Assembly (NCBI GenBank): GCA_034620365.1
Contig: JAQGEQ010000305.1
Location: 248,001 to 312,000, forward strand
Origin: Pegea sp. RAD2-039
Taxonomy: Eukaryota; Chordata; Thaliacea; Salpida; Salpidae
Direction: 5' to 3'
DNA length: 64,000 bases
Position numbers and translations under genes: made by a program. Under the pieces are notes generated by a model. It did not search any database. It saw nothing but the letters and a program-made list of their open reading frames with translations, and had not been told where the DNA came from. This document shows positions 26,401 through 41,400 of this stretch, piece after piece; the stretch's first letter is position 1, and the number at the start of each line of letters is the position of its first letter.

Positions 26401-29400
26401 CGGTAAGGAGTTGCTAGTATCATGATGCTGTCGAGATCGTTTAAAAGCCGCATCATCTCAGGGCGAGTGACAGGTTCCCCTGTACATCAACATCAAATCT
26501 TTTCAATTAAATTGAAAAGTGTCTTACCTGATGAAAGATGTCTGAAGTTTCGTTCTGATAAATTCACTTTGATCCGCCCACTATCTTGGTTTGGATGCTC
26601 ATAACCGACTTCATAATCTTTATTCTGTGATTATCCAGGTAAGATCAATCATGAGAAAAGCTTTTTACCTTCAGTATGACGTCAGGTCTTCTGCTTGATC
26701 CTGATGGGGTAGTGTAGATATCAAGAGAATTCACCGCTGAGTCACCACGCCCTGTGTTAGTCTCCCACATTCTTGCAAATGACAACTCTCCGCCATAAGA
26801 TGCTATCTTATCTTCGAGGTATTCCTGAAAATTGGTTTGAACTTTCAGCACCTTAACTCAAGGCTAACACCACGTGCTTACATCAGGTGCTACCCAGTAA
26901 AGTCCTTTGCTTGGATTTGCTCCTCCGTTTTCTGGGATGTTTGTCCGTATAGTCATTTTGTCATCAGATAAAATAATATTTGGTTTATTGCTAGAAACAA
27001 ACATTAGCATTTAGTTTTGATAAATCACCAACAACTCGAATTTTAAGTAGAATTTAGTTGGATTTTCTCACCTGTTTAATCCAATTACATTCCAGCCTGA
27101 CATCTCAGCGATTTCGGTAGCTGGGAATTGCGAGAAGTGACACTGGTTGCTTTTATCGAAGCAGAAACATTCTAAACATCCGTGCTCATTTAATGCATCG
27201 AGATGGAATGATCCCTACTCAATTACAATATAAGAGACAGATCATCAACAAATAGGACTTCTCACCTCTTTGCATCGATCACATCGAAGACCATCGACGT
27301 TTTTCTTACATGAGCATTGACCTGTGACAGGATCACATCCATCTGAGACACTACCTCTTGAGTCGCATGTACACTTTTGGCAGTTTGGAAATCCGTAAAA
27401 TCCTGGAGCACATTGATCACATCTGTGAGAAATAAATCTTTAGAAATCTTAAACTTAACTGAAATTAGTGATTCAGATTTAAATGATTTTGATTCAAATC
27501 CTTATAATGTGATTTAGCTGGGTTAGTTTAGCCTCTTCAATTCTAAAATCTTTTCAATTAACATCAACAGGCAGCGGATGGTTGAAGAAGCTTTTCAAGA
27601 TGTTAAATATTTGGTACAAATCGTTAACTTCTCTAAAAGTGACTTCTGTTGAAGCTTTTAATACTAGAAGCAACTCACTTCTGTCCAGTAACATTTTCGC
27701 GGCATTTGCATTGACCGTTGGCTTGATCACATGCAAGGTCAGTAGAAGCGTTCTTAACTCCTTGGAGGTTGCAGTCGCAGTCAGCACAACCTCGAACAAC
27801 ATCATAAGAGTGAGTGTAAGGTTTGCAAGTTGTACAGTCAGGTTCGAGTGTGTTTGGAGGACAGATACATTTGCCTTTCTGTATTTAATATAACAATAAT
27901 TAGATATTGCTGCAAAAAGAAAGAAGAAATTAGAAAGATCACTAACATCATCACATAATAAATCTCCACATTCGCAAGGTTTGCAGTCTGGAAATCCGAA
28001 ATATCCAATCATGCATTCCTCACATCTTCTTCCAATAACATTTTCTTTGCATGGACACTGACCACCGTTCACCTGGTCAAAAATATTTTGTAAGTTATTA
28101 TTTTTATTAGTGATTATTGATAATTTATATATTGATGACTAGCTTATAAAAACCTACTTCGCATTGTTGATCAGCGCCACCAATGGTTCCAGCACCTGAA
28201 CAATCACATCGAAAAGCTCTATTGTTATATTTTACTGATAATGAGAAAGTAGACTTTTCACAGAACTCAGATTCACTGTTTCCATTCTGTAAACAAAAAT
28301 GCGATGAAAATTGTAAACAATCACATGGTGAGGCTTCTGTTGTTCTTACTTGTTCTTCATTTATCTTACAAAGCTTAAGGAAGTCGCCTGCTTTGTCAAT
28401 TGCTTCAATCTCAAACAAACTTGGATTGTAAACACTTTCAGGTACGGCTAAAATGTACTCAATCCAAAAAGCTTTATCTGTTTCAATAATCATAAAACAT
28501 AAAAAATTCAATAGTTTGACTCAGATTAAAACATACTTAGAGGCACGCTAATAGTTAGAGTTGTTGTTTGTGATGTTACTTCAAATACAACTGAATTATC
28601 ATAAGTATAGACCACAGATCTGCAACCATTTGCATGGGGACAGAACGATATATTTGAAGAAGCTGTCATTGTGACACCTGATTCTACAATGACATCTGGC
28701 GTAAAAGCCATGTGATCAGGATTGTAATAATGAATCAAAAACACATATCTGCAAAACAATGTAGAATAGGATTTAGTTTACTTACTTTTTGAAATTGTAG
28801 TTAAGCCTAGAGGGTGTAATTATTTATTTATTGTTAAAAACAAACTTAATATTTTTCTTTAAACAGCATTCTGCAATCAAACGATACACAGTGCTTAGTG
28901 ACACTTTAAAACTTATTTTTAAAGTTGATTTATACAAGTTAAGGATGTAACTACAGTCTGTAAAAAAATGTATATCCTGATGTGAGACACATACGTTAGA
29001 TCTTAATTTTAATTTGTTCAAATAAAATAAAAGCTAGCAGTAAGATTTACTGTTGAAGTTTCTTCATAGGCTAGAACAAACTTTATGTGTTTATGAAAAA
29101 ATGTCAACAAGATCAATCTGATAACAAGCTAATTCGGTAAATAAAAAGAAACTTAATTGTTGAGCAGAAAATTAAACAAAAAGTGCCGAGGAAAGTATTA
29201 AAACTCAAGTAGAAGGATTTCAAACCTTCCAACTGGTAAATTCTTCATTACAGTCAAAGTTGTTCTGATCTCTGGACCTCTTCTTGTAGGTGTGGTTGCT
29301 CCATCCAAGTATACCAGTGCTGATTCATCGGACAAAATAGTACTTGGACGTCTTGATTTTCCATTTAGAAGAAGAGCATCTGATTGGGTCGTGATTTCAA

Positions 29401-32400
29401 TTTGAATACTTTTTGGAGGAAGAGGATAAGTAGAAGATAGACATCTGAGATAAAATATTCAAAAGTTGTTATCTACAAACCGCAATTGATAAGAACTCAC
29501 TTTCAACGAAGTTTTAGTTTAATCATTAAAAACTTTATTTAAGTTTAAAAATTTATTTAAAATAATCAGATCTTTATCAAATTGTTTAGTTTTAGAATAT
29601 GTTCAGAGATATCAACTTTTATTTAAATTCCTCTCACATATTAAAAACTTAACCAAAAGCATGAAGGTATGTGCCACAAATATTTATGGTGAAATATTTT
29701 AGTCTTCACCACAAATATTTCAAAACAATTTATCTTTATGACTTTATTTTAAAACTTTTAAATTTTACTCACTTGTCGAATTCTGAACCACGATTAGTAA
29801 CACAACGGGCAGCAGGCTCAACCAAAGTCATTGACCACTCGCTGACTGGGATAGCAAAAGCCCGGACCACATAAAATGATTGACCAACTTGAGTTTGTAA
29901 CGTGACTTCAACTTTAGTTTGAGTAAAGTCGAAAATCTGATAAAAATTTGTAAAATTTTGATAAATATAATTGCTGTTTATTTAGTGTTGAATCTACGCA
30001 CCTGGACACTGTCCACAACTTCAAGAGCCACTTGTCGGCAAACAAAAGAGTAAGGACAAGAAAAGATCTTGATATTAGATGTCACAACATTGGAGCCTGA
30101 AGTAAGGGTCAGGGTCACCTCTTGCAATCTATCAAACAATTATACTCAAGAAGATACACGTCATAAGATGTGTGTCATTAGAATAACAATGACTCAACAT
30201 CTTGAATTCAACTCAACAACATCTTTACTTATAAAAAACAAAACATTAAAGTATTTACTCGTCTTTATTGCTGACATATTCCAACACAATCACGTATTCT
30301 CCTTTTGATGGGACCCTCATCTCAAAATCAAGTGTTCCCCCATTTTCATCTGAACTGCTATCCATTAAAACCATTTTGGAGTGAGCCGTACTAGGATTTT
30401 CAGCTCTGTGATATGAGAATAAGTTAAATAGTTGAAACTATATCGAATATTTTCAATGAGGTCAAAAAAAAATGTCTAGACTTTAAATTATGTAAATTTG
30501 TACAAGATTAGCATGTGTAAAGTCACCTTTGAGGCGGGGCGTAGTCATTGAGATATGAGTTACTATATTTCGTCAAAACTGGATGAGTGAACATAATACA
30601 TTCACCGCTTGCGGAATTATGAGTTGGTTTGCAAGGTTGTGAGATTGATTGTTGAAGTATCTTTGGTTCATAATAGTCAGAAGGGAGAAGTACAAAATAG
30701 TCGAGCATCAATCCTACAAATAAGGAGTCATTTCACTGATCTTGATGATTAGGTTTCGAACCTTCTTCAGCTTCGATTTTAATCTCCCATCTTCCTCTAT
30801 TAAGTACAAAAGTAGCAGGAACAGTATACATAGTTGAAGAAGATGTTCTATTGACTCCAACATTTACAGGAATTCTAATTGAATAGCTTTGTTCCACACC
30901 TATAAGTCACATGAGAGGGTTTACATTTACAAAAGTTAAATTTCTAACTTAAAACAATTTCTAAGAAATAATTAAAATTGAAAATGATGAAGTTGCTGGT
31001 AACAAAAAGCAAAAAAAACATGCAAAAGATTCCTTCTACATCATCTCACCATCTTCGCTGCTTGAATTCTGTGGAATCACAGTTACTTTGGCAGCCAGCT
31101 CGCTCCCGCGATTATTTTGATACCGGAAGAGCAAACGATGAAGACCATTGTCAGGAACATTAACAGGTACAATTACTACACGCTGTGAAAGTTGAAAAGT
31201 GGTCAGCAAAAACGTTGTTGGTTTCGTTGAAAAACTCATTTTTTAGGTTTTATTCCAAATATTTATTTAATAAGTAGCTTAGGAAGGTGTAAGTTTGTCT
31301 CAAAAGAAATTCTTGATGTTGTCATAATACGATAAGGTTGGTTATTATAATCTTTGAGGCTTATTAGCAATATTTTTCGACTTTTTCTGACTTGCTTATT
31401 TTTCAAAGTTTCAGACTAATCTCGTTTGCAACTGTTGTAGTTAGTAATCTTCGGTACTGAGTCAAGTACAAGATGAAATCAAAAACCCACTCAAAAGTCG
31501 CAAAGCAAAGAAGGTTGCTATCAGAAATTTTAAACAAAACAATCTTCAAAATCTTTCAAGTTTATCAGATTTTGAAATAAGTAGAAAACAAAATCAACAC
31601 TTTTAAAATGCAACAAAATTGATGAAACAAACACAAGTTGTAACAACAGCAAAAAACTGCAACAAAACATTGAATAGAAAAAAGCCTGATTGATGATTGG
31701 AAACTGTATCAGATGGTACTAACGAGATACTTACAGTCTAGACAACCAGCTCGTGGTTTCATCACTATGCTCCCTTTAGAAGGCATAGGGCCGCGGTTTA
31801 CATAACGTACCAGAACTCGGTATAAGTCACTGTGATCCACTTTGAGAGGAACAAAAACTGCACGCTGTGTCAGAAGGTCAGAAAGCTCATTTGACGAAGA
31901 AAAAGTTAAAGTTGCCGAACAAACAAAAGAAAATAGCCAAAATATACTAAAGAGTTAAAAATAGAGAAAATATTTAACCTTGGAAGTAAAAAAGAAGTCT
32001 TATTAAGTTATCTCTCAGTGGTATGTATCTCAATTGAAACTTTAAATAGTAAGTTACGTGATGACAGAAAAGATTTTTCCTGACAAACATATTACTGTAA
32101 GACTAATAAAACGGCGAATAAATTCTATAAAGGGAGTCTTTGTTTATCAGTAATAAAATCGAAGTATGTATTGTAAAACTAGTAGTCATGAAAAATTATT
32201 CACTTTTTATCTGTAAAATTGATTGTAAAAGTTACGAGAAGTTGTTTCTGACTTATCAATCTAACTAACTCCAATTCTTTATTATGCTTATCATACAATC
32301 TTGTAAATTGTGATTCAAATTTTACCTGAATGTAGCTAAACACAGTATATCCTCTCATACTAAATCCAGGGAAAACTGATTGATCAAAAGCAAATCGTAC

Positions 32401-35400
32401 TCCGGTGTCTTCCTCATTATAACCATCTTCAAACTCACGTTTAATGTTGTGCAAGCTTGCAAAGTAGTACCCCGACTTGGGTCTAACATGTAGAATCATG
32501 TAAACTTTTTTGTAGATGAAATTAAGAAGCAAGTAACAAACTTGTTGCAACGTCGACCACTAAGATTTCGTCTACATCTACATTTTCCTGAGTTAGTATC
32601 ACAATGTTCACTCAATGATCCTCCAATGTCACATTTACAACTAGAACAACCCAAATAGTTGCTCTCAGCTAATCCATAAAAGCCTTCTTTGCACTGCGAG
32701 CATCTTTTAGTGCATGTGTAAGGTTTGCAAAAGCAATTTCCATCCTAAAAAGTAACCAATAACCTCAAATTGAAGTTCTAAAACTAGTCTACCTCTCTAT
32801 CACATTCACCAACACCGTCCAGGGTCCCTTGCACAAAGCAGTTACAACTGATGCAGCTTCTGTTGATGTCGTAGTAAAGAGGAGCGCATTGGTCACAGTT
32901 CTTACCCATGACATTTTCTTTGCAATCACATTGACCCTAAAATATAGAAAACTTTCAGAAGGTTTCAAATCTGTTAAAATGTTGCTAGTATTGAAGGTTA
33001 CAAAGTAGTTTCAGTAAATGTGGAATAGTTTGCTTACATCTGTGAAGGCAAGACATTCTCCAGGGGTTTTATCTTTGATGCCTTTCTCATTGCAACTACA
33101 TTCTTCACAACGTGGGAAGTTAAAAAAGTCGCTGAGACACAGATGACAATCACGAGTCCCAATGTTCGGATGACAAACACATTGACCAGTGATTTCATCA
33201 CAGGTGTTGTCTACTGAACCTCTAACGTCACAGAGACAAGGGTGACAGTCTGGGTATCTGTTTGTGAGGAGAAATATGTTGTAAATATGAACAGCTGATT
33301 TAATCTGCAAGTTACTTAAAGTAAGTATGATTCATAAAACTAATCTTTTTTTAACAAGAGGTAACAAACTAAGTTCGGATTTAAAAAAAAAGCATCTTAA
33401 CATAAACTTCTGCTTATTTAAAAACAAATATCGAGAGATGCATCCGAAAAATATTTGCATCACAAAAAGTACTCCTTAAAAACTGTTTTTTGACATAAAG
33501 TTTCAAATCGGAGATGTTTAAAAACGTTTTTATATTTTTACTTTAGAAGATTAGTAAATTGTTAATATTTTTCTGGTTTTGTTTCATATTTCAGTCATAA
33601 AATTTAAAGTAAGTTCGATGAGTCTTACCCATAATGCTCAGCAGCGCATGAATCGCATGAGTCACCTCGGTAATTAGGTTTACAAACACATTGCCCGCTA
33701 TCAGCATCACATTCGTTGTTGATGCTTCCACGTCCGTTGCATTGACACTCTGAAAATAAAAACACAATTAACTTTCTTCACTTCAACTTATCAAAATTAC
33801 CTTCACAATATGGAAAGCCAAAGTAACCAGCTTTACAGTTGTCACAATTGCTTCCAGTGTATCTGTCATCACAAAAACACTGACCGCTCTCCGAATCGCA
33901 AACCTAAATATCAGATATTTCATTAATCGAATACTTTCTTGAACATTTTTTAAAACTTTTTCAATTTTAGACGTAATTTTTTATGAATGACTTGAAAAAA
34001 ACTGAATTGAGTCTAACTTGGTCTGTAGTTCCTACATCACTGCATGCACATCTTTGACAGAAAGGATAATTGTAAAATCCTGGAGCACATTGACGGCATT
34101 CAGGTCCAGTGAAGCCGCTTTCGCACTGACAGAATCCGGTGTTTACATCACATACTGGTGAAGCTACACCATCTCCTTGGCAATCACAAGCTGTTTGAAA
34201 TAAAACAAGATTTTGTTTTAAGATTAAGCCAGCAATGAAAGCCAGATCATTTTCTTTTACAAAGCTTGATAATTTAAACGTAGAATAAGTTTGTTTAAGA
34301 TTTTATCAACAGTTTTGTTTGGTTAGCTTTATAGATAGTTAAGTTTTTAATTAAACCTTTTTAAATATAAGAAAAGAAAGTTAATATGATGTAATCAATT
34401 ATTTGTTTTTCTAATTACAACAATATATTTATTTTAGTTTTGTAAATGAAAATAAATTAAACATCTTTTAGTTATAGAGATGCAAGGTTTAATCATTTAC
34501 GATTATAGAAGCTTGAGTAATCATTTTTTTGACTTACGTGTACAGCTTGGAAAGTTAAAAAAGCCTGCTCGGCATTCATTGCAGTATTTTCCTGCAAAAT
34601 TATACTTGCAAGGACAGGCATCATTTCTTGGCAGGCAAGCATCATTCCTTGTGCCATTGTAGTAGCAATCACATTCTGCAACAATAAATTGATCAATTAA
34701 ACTGAAAATTTATCAACTCATACTTTGAATAAAAAAAACTATCCATTTAAGTAATTCTTATTCAAAAATCGAATAGAAAATGTTGATGACTAATTATCTT
34801 TGACGTTACTGCTACTTACTACTAATGCAAGAGTTAATCTATAATTTCTAAAACAATCTTACGTTTGCAAGCTGGGAAGTCATAGTAACCAGGAGAACAG
34901 CGATCGCATCTGTCACCAGTGTATTGAGGTTTACAATAACATCTACCTGTAGTAGGCTCACACGACCCAAGAGTATAGGTACTGTCACAATTACATTCTG
35001 TAAAACAAGATTGTTTATAGAATAAGTCAATTTACAATTAAATCTGTCAACCCTTCCTCTTAAATATGTTTCATTACTTTTTCAAGCAGATCTTAAAAAA
35101 TCTTTATTACTTAAAATGACATATTTACAAGCTACATCAGTTTCTCTTAAATACTACTTTTTCATAAAAATTTGTAGTTTTAAAATATAATAAAAATTAT
35201 TTTTTTAAATAAGAATAACAGCTTTATTAGTTTACTTAAATTTTTCAACAACAATTAAATGATATTTACAGAGGATGACATTAATTAATCAACATCAAAA
35301 TGACAGCTTTTTAAAAGAATTCTTCTACAGAAAGACAATGAAGATTACAAGACAATGATCACGAGGACATGATGATGGTAGATCCAGCAGTACATCTCAT

Positions 35401-38400
35401 ACATACTCATTCTTTTAACTTTAAACTGTTTTTCATCAACTTCATTTAGTTGTTTGAAACTGAGTAATTGGAAGTTTAATTGCTTCCTCTCACTTGTATT
35501 GGAATGCGTATTTGCTTTCGTCATTGTGTTAGAATCATATTTTGTTGAGTTTATTGATTCAACTTTCTCAGGCAAATCATTAATTGATAAAAGTGAAAAC
35601 GCTGTTATATAGAAAAGTTATTTTCGAAATTAATTAACTAAATTTGTGAACTAAATACAAAAAAGTTCTTTGATAATAATTAAGTTTTAGAGATATTTAA
35701 AATCAAATATTTACGTTGACATCCATAAGGATCTCTTGCGTCGATATAAGAAGGGCGCCAGAACCCTGGGGCGCACTGCTCACAGTTGACACCAGTTGTA
35801 TTATGCTGGCAATTGATGCATTTGCCACCTCCTTCAAAATTGCCGTATTTGTCCAGGGACAAGCGACGAAGGGCCACATTTTCGTCGTAGACACATTCAG
35901 TTGTATGGCCGTGACAGTTACACTCTGTGAAGATCAAACATTTAGCGTAAATCAAAAGATACAAGAACCATTGGAAAAATAAACAAATAAATTAGTTTAA
36001 TAGAAAGCATGTTGAGATATCAAAGAGATCTGCGCAAGAGGATAAGGAGACTTGATGGTCAGATTTACTACTTTAATATGAAGCCCTCTACATGATACTC
36101 TATTATCGTTTACTACGAGTAGTGGGCTTGAAACTTTATAGGTAATTCCCCTTTTACGAAACTTATCGGTTGATGAATTGTTAATTACCTTCGCATTCAT
36201 TAGTTGATTTTGGTACAGCTGGGCGCCAAGCTTTTTGAGTGAAGCCAGGACAACACATTTCACAACTATCACCGCAGGTATTATGCTGACATTCACATTT
36301 CAATCTGAACAAATCATGTATATATGAGATATAAAAGCGATTAGAGTCTTTGTATCTTACTTGTATTGGTCTGTAGGATCCGAAGAACACCTGTCAGCAT
36401 GTCCATTACAAACACATCTTCCTCCAACACTTATGTCCTTTATACTATAATAGTACTGAAAAAGATGAATTATTTTAGCTTCAGTTTGATCAACCTCAAA
36501 ATTAGAGCTTTGAAATTTGTAGAAACTTACAGATGATCGTTATTTTACATAAAAAAAACTTCAAATAGTTTATTGATTTAACACAAGTTAATACATAATT
36601 AGAATAAATGATTTAATCAACGAGTTGGTGGGTCTACTCGTCATTCAACTTTTGACAGCAAGCTGAAAAATAATGGAAAAGAGTTCTTTTGTAGATATCA
36701 AAACCTTATATCAACTTTCTTGGTTAAACGATTCTGAGTTTTAAGTAGAAACGATTAATGACTCTGGTCCACCCATTAAAACTAAGCTGCCCACATTGCT
36801 GTTAGTAATTATGATACATGAAATTGAAGAATTTCTCATTTTTCAACCAAAAGATTAATTTTGATAAAAAAGTTTTTTGAATATCATCTCACTCGTCTAG
36901 TAACAGTTGGATCTTCTTCTGTGACTTCCATTAAATGTCCTAGAAGAGTTTTTGTTCGTAAAAATCGAAGTCTGATGTTTGTAGCCTTGCTCCATTCTTG
37001 TAAGACAGCAGCATAACTGAAGTTATCAGCTCCAGGTCTTCCCTTAACTAGAGGTACAATCACCTTCGAATGAAAATAACTTGAATCAGATTTGAAATTT
37101 CTTTATATTGTAAATTTGTAATTAATAAGCTCCATTTAGTAACTAGACAGAATACAGATTTAACATAAGTTAGATACAAGACACGCTTCAAATTTATGTT
37201 TGTTAGTTTTAGGTTTTGATTTTATAAACTAGAATATACAAATCGTTTGTTTATGATAAGATAATCTTGCGTCTAGGTAAGATACAATCATTTCGATTAT
37301 TTTATCTACAACAGTTTTTTATTTGAGTTTGGTTTGTAAGACTATAAAACTTTATACTCTAAATACTAAGCGTAAAAGTTATATACTTAAAAGTTAAATA
37401 AATGCAGTTATTTAATAAATTTTTAACAGTTGTGACATCGGAATAACATGTTTTAGTCAACTTTTTCATCAACAGATGTTCCCAGTTGGCAGAGGCTGTT
37501 TAAAACTATTATAAACGAAGTAGTATAATAGGAAACAATTAATTGAAAAAAAGTCGTTTGAATTTCAGCTAAGATTTTTTGAAATAGCTTTCGACTGTAG
37601 AAATAATATTAAAAAATATATGCAATAAAAATTAGAGAAAAGTTTGACCTTATAAATTAAGAATATTTTTGTGTACTATAAATAAATTCATTATAGTATG
37701 ATTAGTACCAACTTTACCAATCAATCATTTTTTCCCTGATTTTTCATACTTCACTCATTAAAGTTTGTATATGAAAGATTATCAACATCTACTTTAAGTT
37801 AACCAACAAAGGTTGTATACATCACAATTAAGGCATGCGTGGTACGCTATAACAAGCTGTTTACAGTCATATATAACTAAATAATTTCTAATTGAAGTAT
37901 TTACACTATTTCGAAATCAAATAAAATGTTTTAGTGCGCTGCTAGACAGCCAAGCATATTTCGTGTTCTAAATCGTTAAATCAATGTTAGTTTTTGCCAG
38001 TCACATATAAACATCAGCTTATCTACCCACTTAGACTAAAGATATTTAATCAGACTTAAGAAAAGGTCACCCTGATTAAAATTCAAAAGATCATCTTACT
38101 TCACCATTTTCCAAAGGAACAGCTTCAGAATAAGCATAAGTACATATTACACTGTCATCTCTAGTAACTTGTGATTGACTGTCTTTGCCGAAGAGGTAGG
38201 AGCAGTCACTTTGAGTGTTAGCAAAGTATTGCCAAGGCTTAAAAGTTTTTCCAAAATCAGATGAACGTTCTAATACCCATGTACCAGCTCTTGGAGAGTT
38301 TGCAAATTTGATAAGAACATAAGCCACGTGGAAAACCTGCAAATAGTATTTGAGTTTATTATAAATCCAAATATTTAAAGTAAAAAGTTAAAGTAGAGTT

Positions 38401-41400
38401 GTTGAATAAAGTTTTAAAATAATTAAAGTTTTCATTATTCAGTTGAAATCAAAGTATTTTCAAATGTTGTCAAATCTAACTAGACGCCAGCGGCAAAAAT
38501 TATTCTTTTATTTTTGAACAAAGTGAAACTTTAAAAACAGCTTTAAGTAATAAAAACCTTGAACCAAAAAGTTATTCAAGCGTAAAATCCAATTCTTTAA
38601 AAATCACAAATGTTTGGTGGTCATATTTACCACCTTTGTCAATATTAAAAAGATTCTTTACGGAGTCAAATTGCTGGAATTTTTGAAAATATCTTTCAAA
38701 TATATTTCATCCTCTCAAACTTTTCATCATCTTTATATATTTTTTGAACAACATTTTTACCTTTTGTTGGTTTTGGTCTCAGACTGAAAGATGTACATTA
38801 TCACGTCTTTGATTAAATTTTTTCTGTTTTTTGTTGTTTTTATAGAATAATTTGTTTATCTATTTAGCTGAAAGCACTGAAAATTGCTGAGAGGAATAAG
38901 CCAGTGGAATAAGTTTATTTAAAATTAAAAAAAAAAAAAGTAAATTATTTTTTTAGATAAATTTTCTTTTAATTATATACTTGATACTAATTTTTTGATA
39001 TCTAAGACACATTTGAGTGACTGAAAAAGAGTTATAAGCAAATGATCTCCACTTACAAGAAAACCTGAAAGATTACGAGACAAAAAGTCAATCAGGAAAC
39101 CACTGACGTCATCACCTCTCGACTTCGTTTTTCATCAATGCAGTGAAAGCCAGACAGAGTAGGGAGAAGGTAAGAGAAAAAAGCGATCATATAAATGCAA
39201 GACCACCCTCTAGTTGACAGGAAACCAATAAGGTTGGCTTGAATGTTTGAGGCCTAGCCGCTTAAGGGTCAAATTTAGCTGCATTACGGTTGAATAGACA
39301 ATTTTGTTTTCTTTTATAAGCAATATTAGAAGACTTTTGTTAACAATTACTTATTTAAATATTCTAAAATGAGACAAAGTTTATTTTAAGAAGTACAAAC
39401 TGTAACATGATGCCAGTCCGTAAAAGTTATTTACAAAAAATTGCTCTCTATATTAGGAAGAGAAAATTGAATGCCACAAACAATTTTTGTTGTTTCCGAA
39501 ATTATTTCTATTTTGTTGTGGAACAAAAATACTCAATAAACAAAGTTTCAGATTTGACTATCAAAATAGTTGTTTGATGTTAAACCATTTGTGAATTGGC
39601 ATTACATCAGCAAACGTATTTTCATCTAAGTATTGTAGTAAACCCACAAACAAATTTACTTCAATTTAAAACAAGTTAGTTACAATCTTAGTGATCAAAT
39701 TGTTAAGTCAATTTTTCATGCTATAAATTTGAAATTGAAAAATATAATCAAGTTTTTGTAAAATTTTAATTATGTTTTCAATTTGGCATATTTTATAAAA
39801 TTTTCTTTTAAATTTACAACTTTTCTATAAAAAATGAAAAAGTTGTAGATTTTTTATTTGGAAATGTTTAATCTGATATTTAATTAGTTCAATTCAAACT
39901 TAAAGTTTACCAAAACTTCAAATTAAACATATTAATATTGTTCAATATTTTACAATAATTTATTGATTAGTATCATTAAACTTTAAACTTCTTGTAGATT
40001 ACTTTGGTACTAAGAAATGCTTAGTATTTAAATGTAATTATTCACAGACGTTTTCTTTTATTTTATTCAAATGTTATGTTTATTAGGATAATAAAATAAC
40101 TTTCAAAAATTTACGATTGCTTTCAAAAATTCAATTAGAAACTGCTAACTGTCTAAAATAACTCAAGTAACAAGAAACTAGATAAATATAGATGAAAGCA
40201 ATCTTGATATATCTATTCAACAATAATGTTTATAAACACAGTTTGTAGATTTTCAGAGGTTTCAATGATTTTAGTTTTAATACTTTATGATGTTTCTATA
40301 GAAACTCAGTATTTAGGCCACAAATGTGTTTGTAGAGAAGTTAGTTTTATGTTTTTTAAAGTTGGCTTTTCCTAATGACTTTGATCATTGCTTTGAATAT
40401 TAGATGTACAATAAACATCAGATCAAACAGCTTTATCTCAAAAACAAACGATAAAAGCTTCTCGCTTATTTATATAAAACTAAACTAAACAAAAGCAGCC
40501 AGAAACATTAAAGAAAAACAAATAATATATTTAGTTTTTAGTAAATCAAAATCTGGTTACCTGTCCAAGGTCGATGGTGATGTTAACTTTGTTATACTGG
40601 TCACCACGTGACAATGGAGGTGATTGCCACCAACGTTCAGTACCATCAATGGCATTCTTGACAGGATGTGCCTTGTAGGGGTCTTCACTGTCACATATGT
40701 CACATCCCATACCCTGATAAAGAACTTGGCTGCCATATTCAAAGTTGGTTCCCCCTGTGAGCTTACAGAATCTTTCAGGACCCTCTGTTCCACATGTTGC
40801 TGTCGCGTCTATCTTTTTTCCTTTAAAGATTAATTGCTTGAATCATTTGTTTGGATTTAAGAAAATTATCTAATAACGACTTGATTGTGAAGTTTTGCTG
40901 AGACTTGTCAAAGCCAAACAAACAAGCCAAGTACATTAATAAACAAAATAGAGATCAAACTTACAACGATAAGGAGAATTAAAAGCTATTTTCTCTGAGC
41001 TATTACTCAAAGCAAAGAATTGGTTAAAAATTTCAACCACAAAATTTTTGTTCTAAGAGATTTGAAATAATTTAGTTGGGCGTTTTTATTTCATCAAACT
41101 TATACTAATAAATGCAATAATTCCAATAAAATTATTTGTTTTGTTTCTACTAATTAAGGAAGAGAAAATCCTAGATTTTATTTGTAGTACATCCCTGGTT
41201 TAGAAACCATATTTTCAAACTATCTAATTTTTAGGTGTGGCTTTATTTATCAGAAAATAATTTATCAAACTTTCATATAAAATGAAATGTAGGAAATTGA
41301 AAGTTTCACTAAAAGTTTTTTTAGTTTTTACTGATTTATCTTTACATCAATATCAAATAAAGAATAATCAATGTTTTAAATATTGATTGAAAAAACTTAC

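Noticed and set aside
31050-31864. Both L4b-like exons used in tandem as a repeated unit
   Set aside because: Joining them shifts the frame and gives a stop within about eight codons.
25052-35982. Several plus-strand frames across the laminin LE region
   Set aside because: All lie antisense to well-supported laminin exons and have no splice logic of their own.
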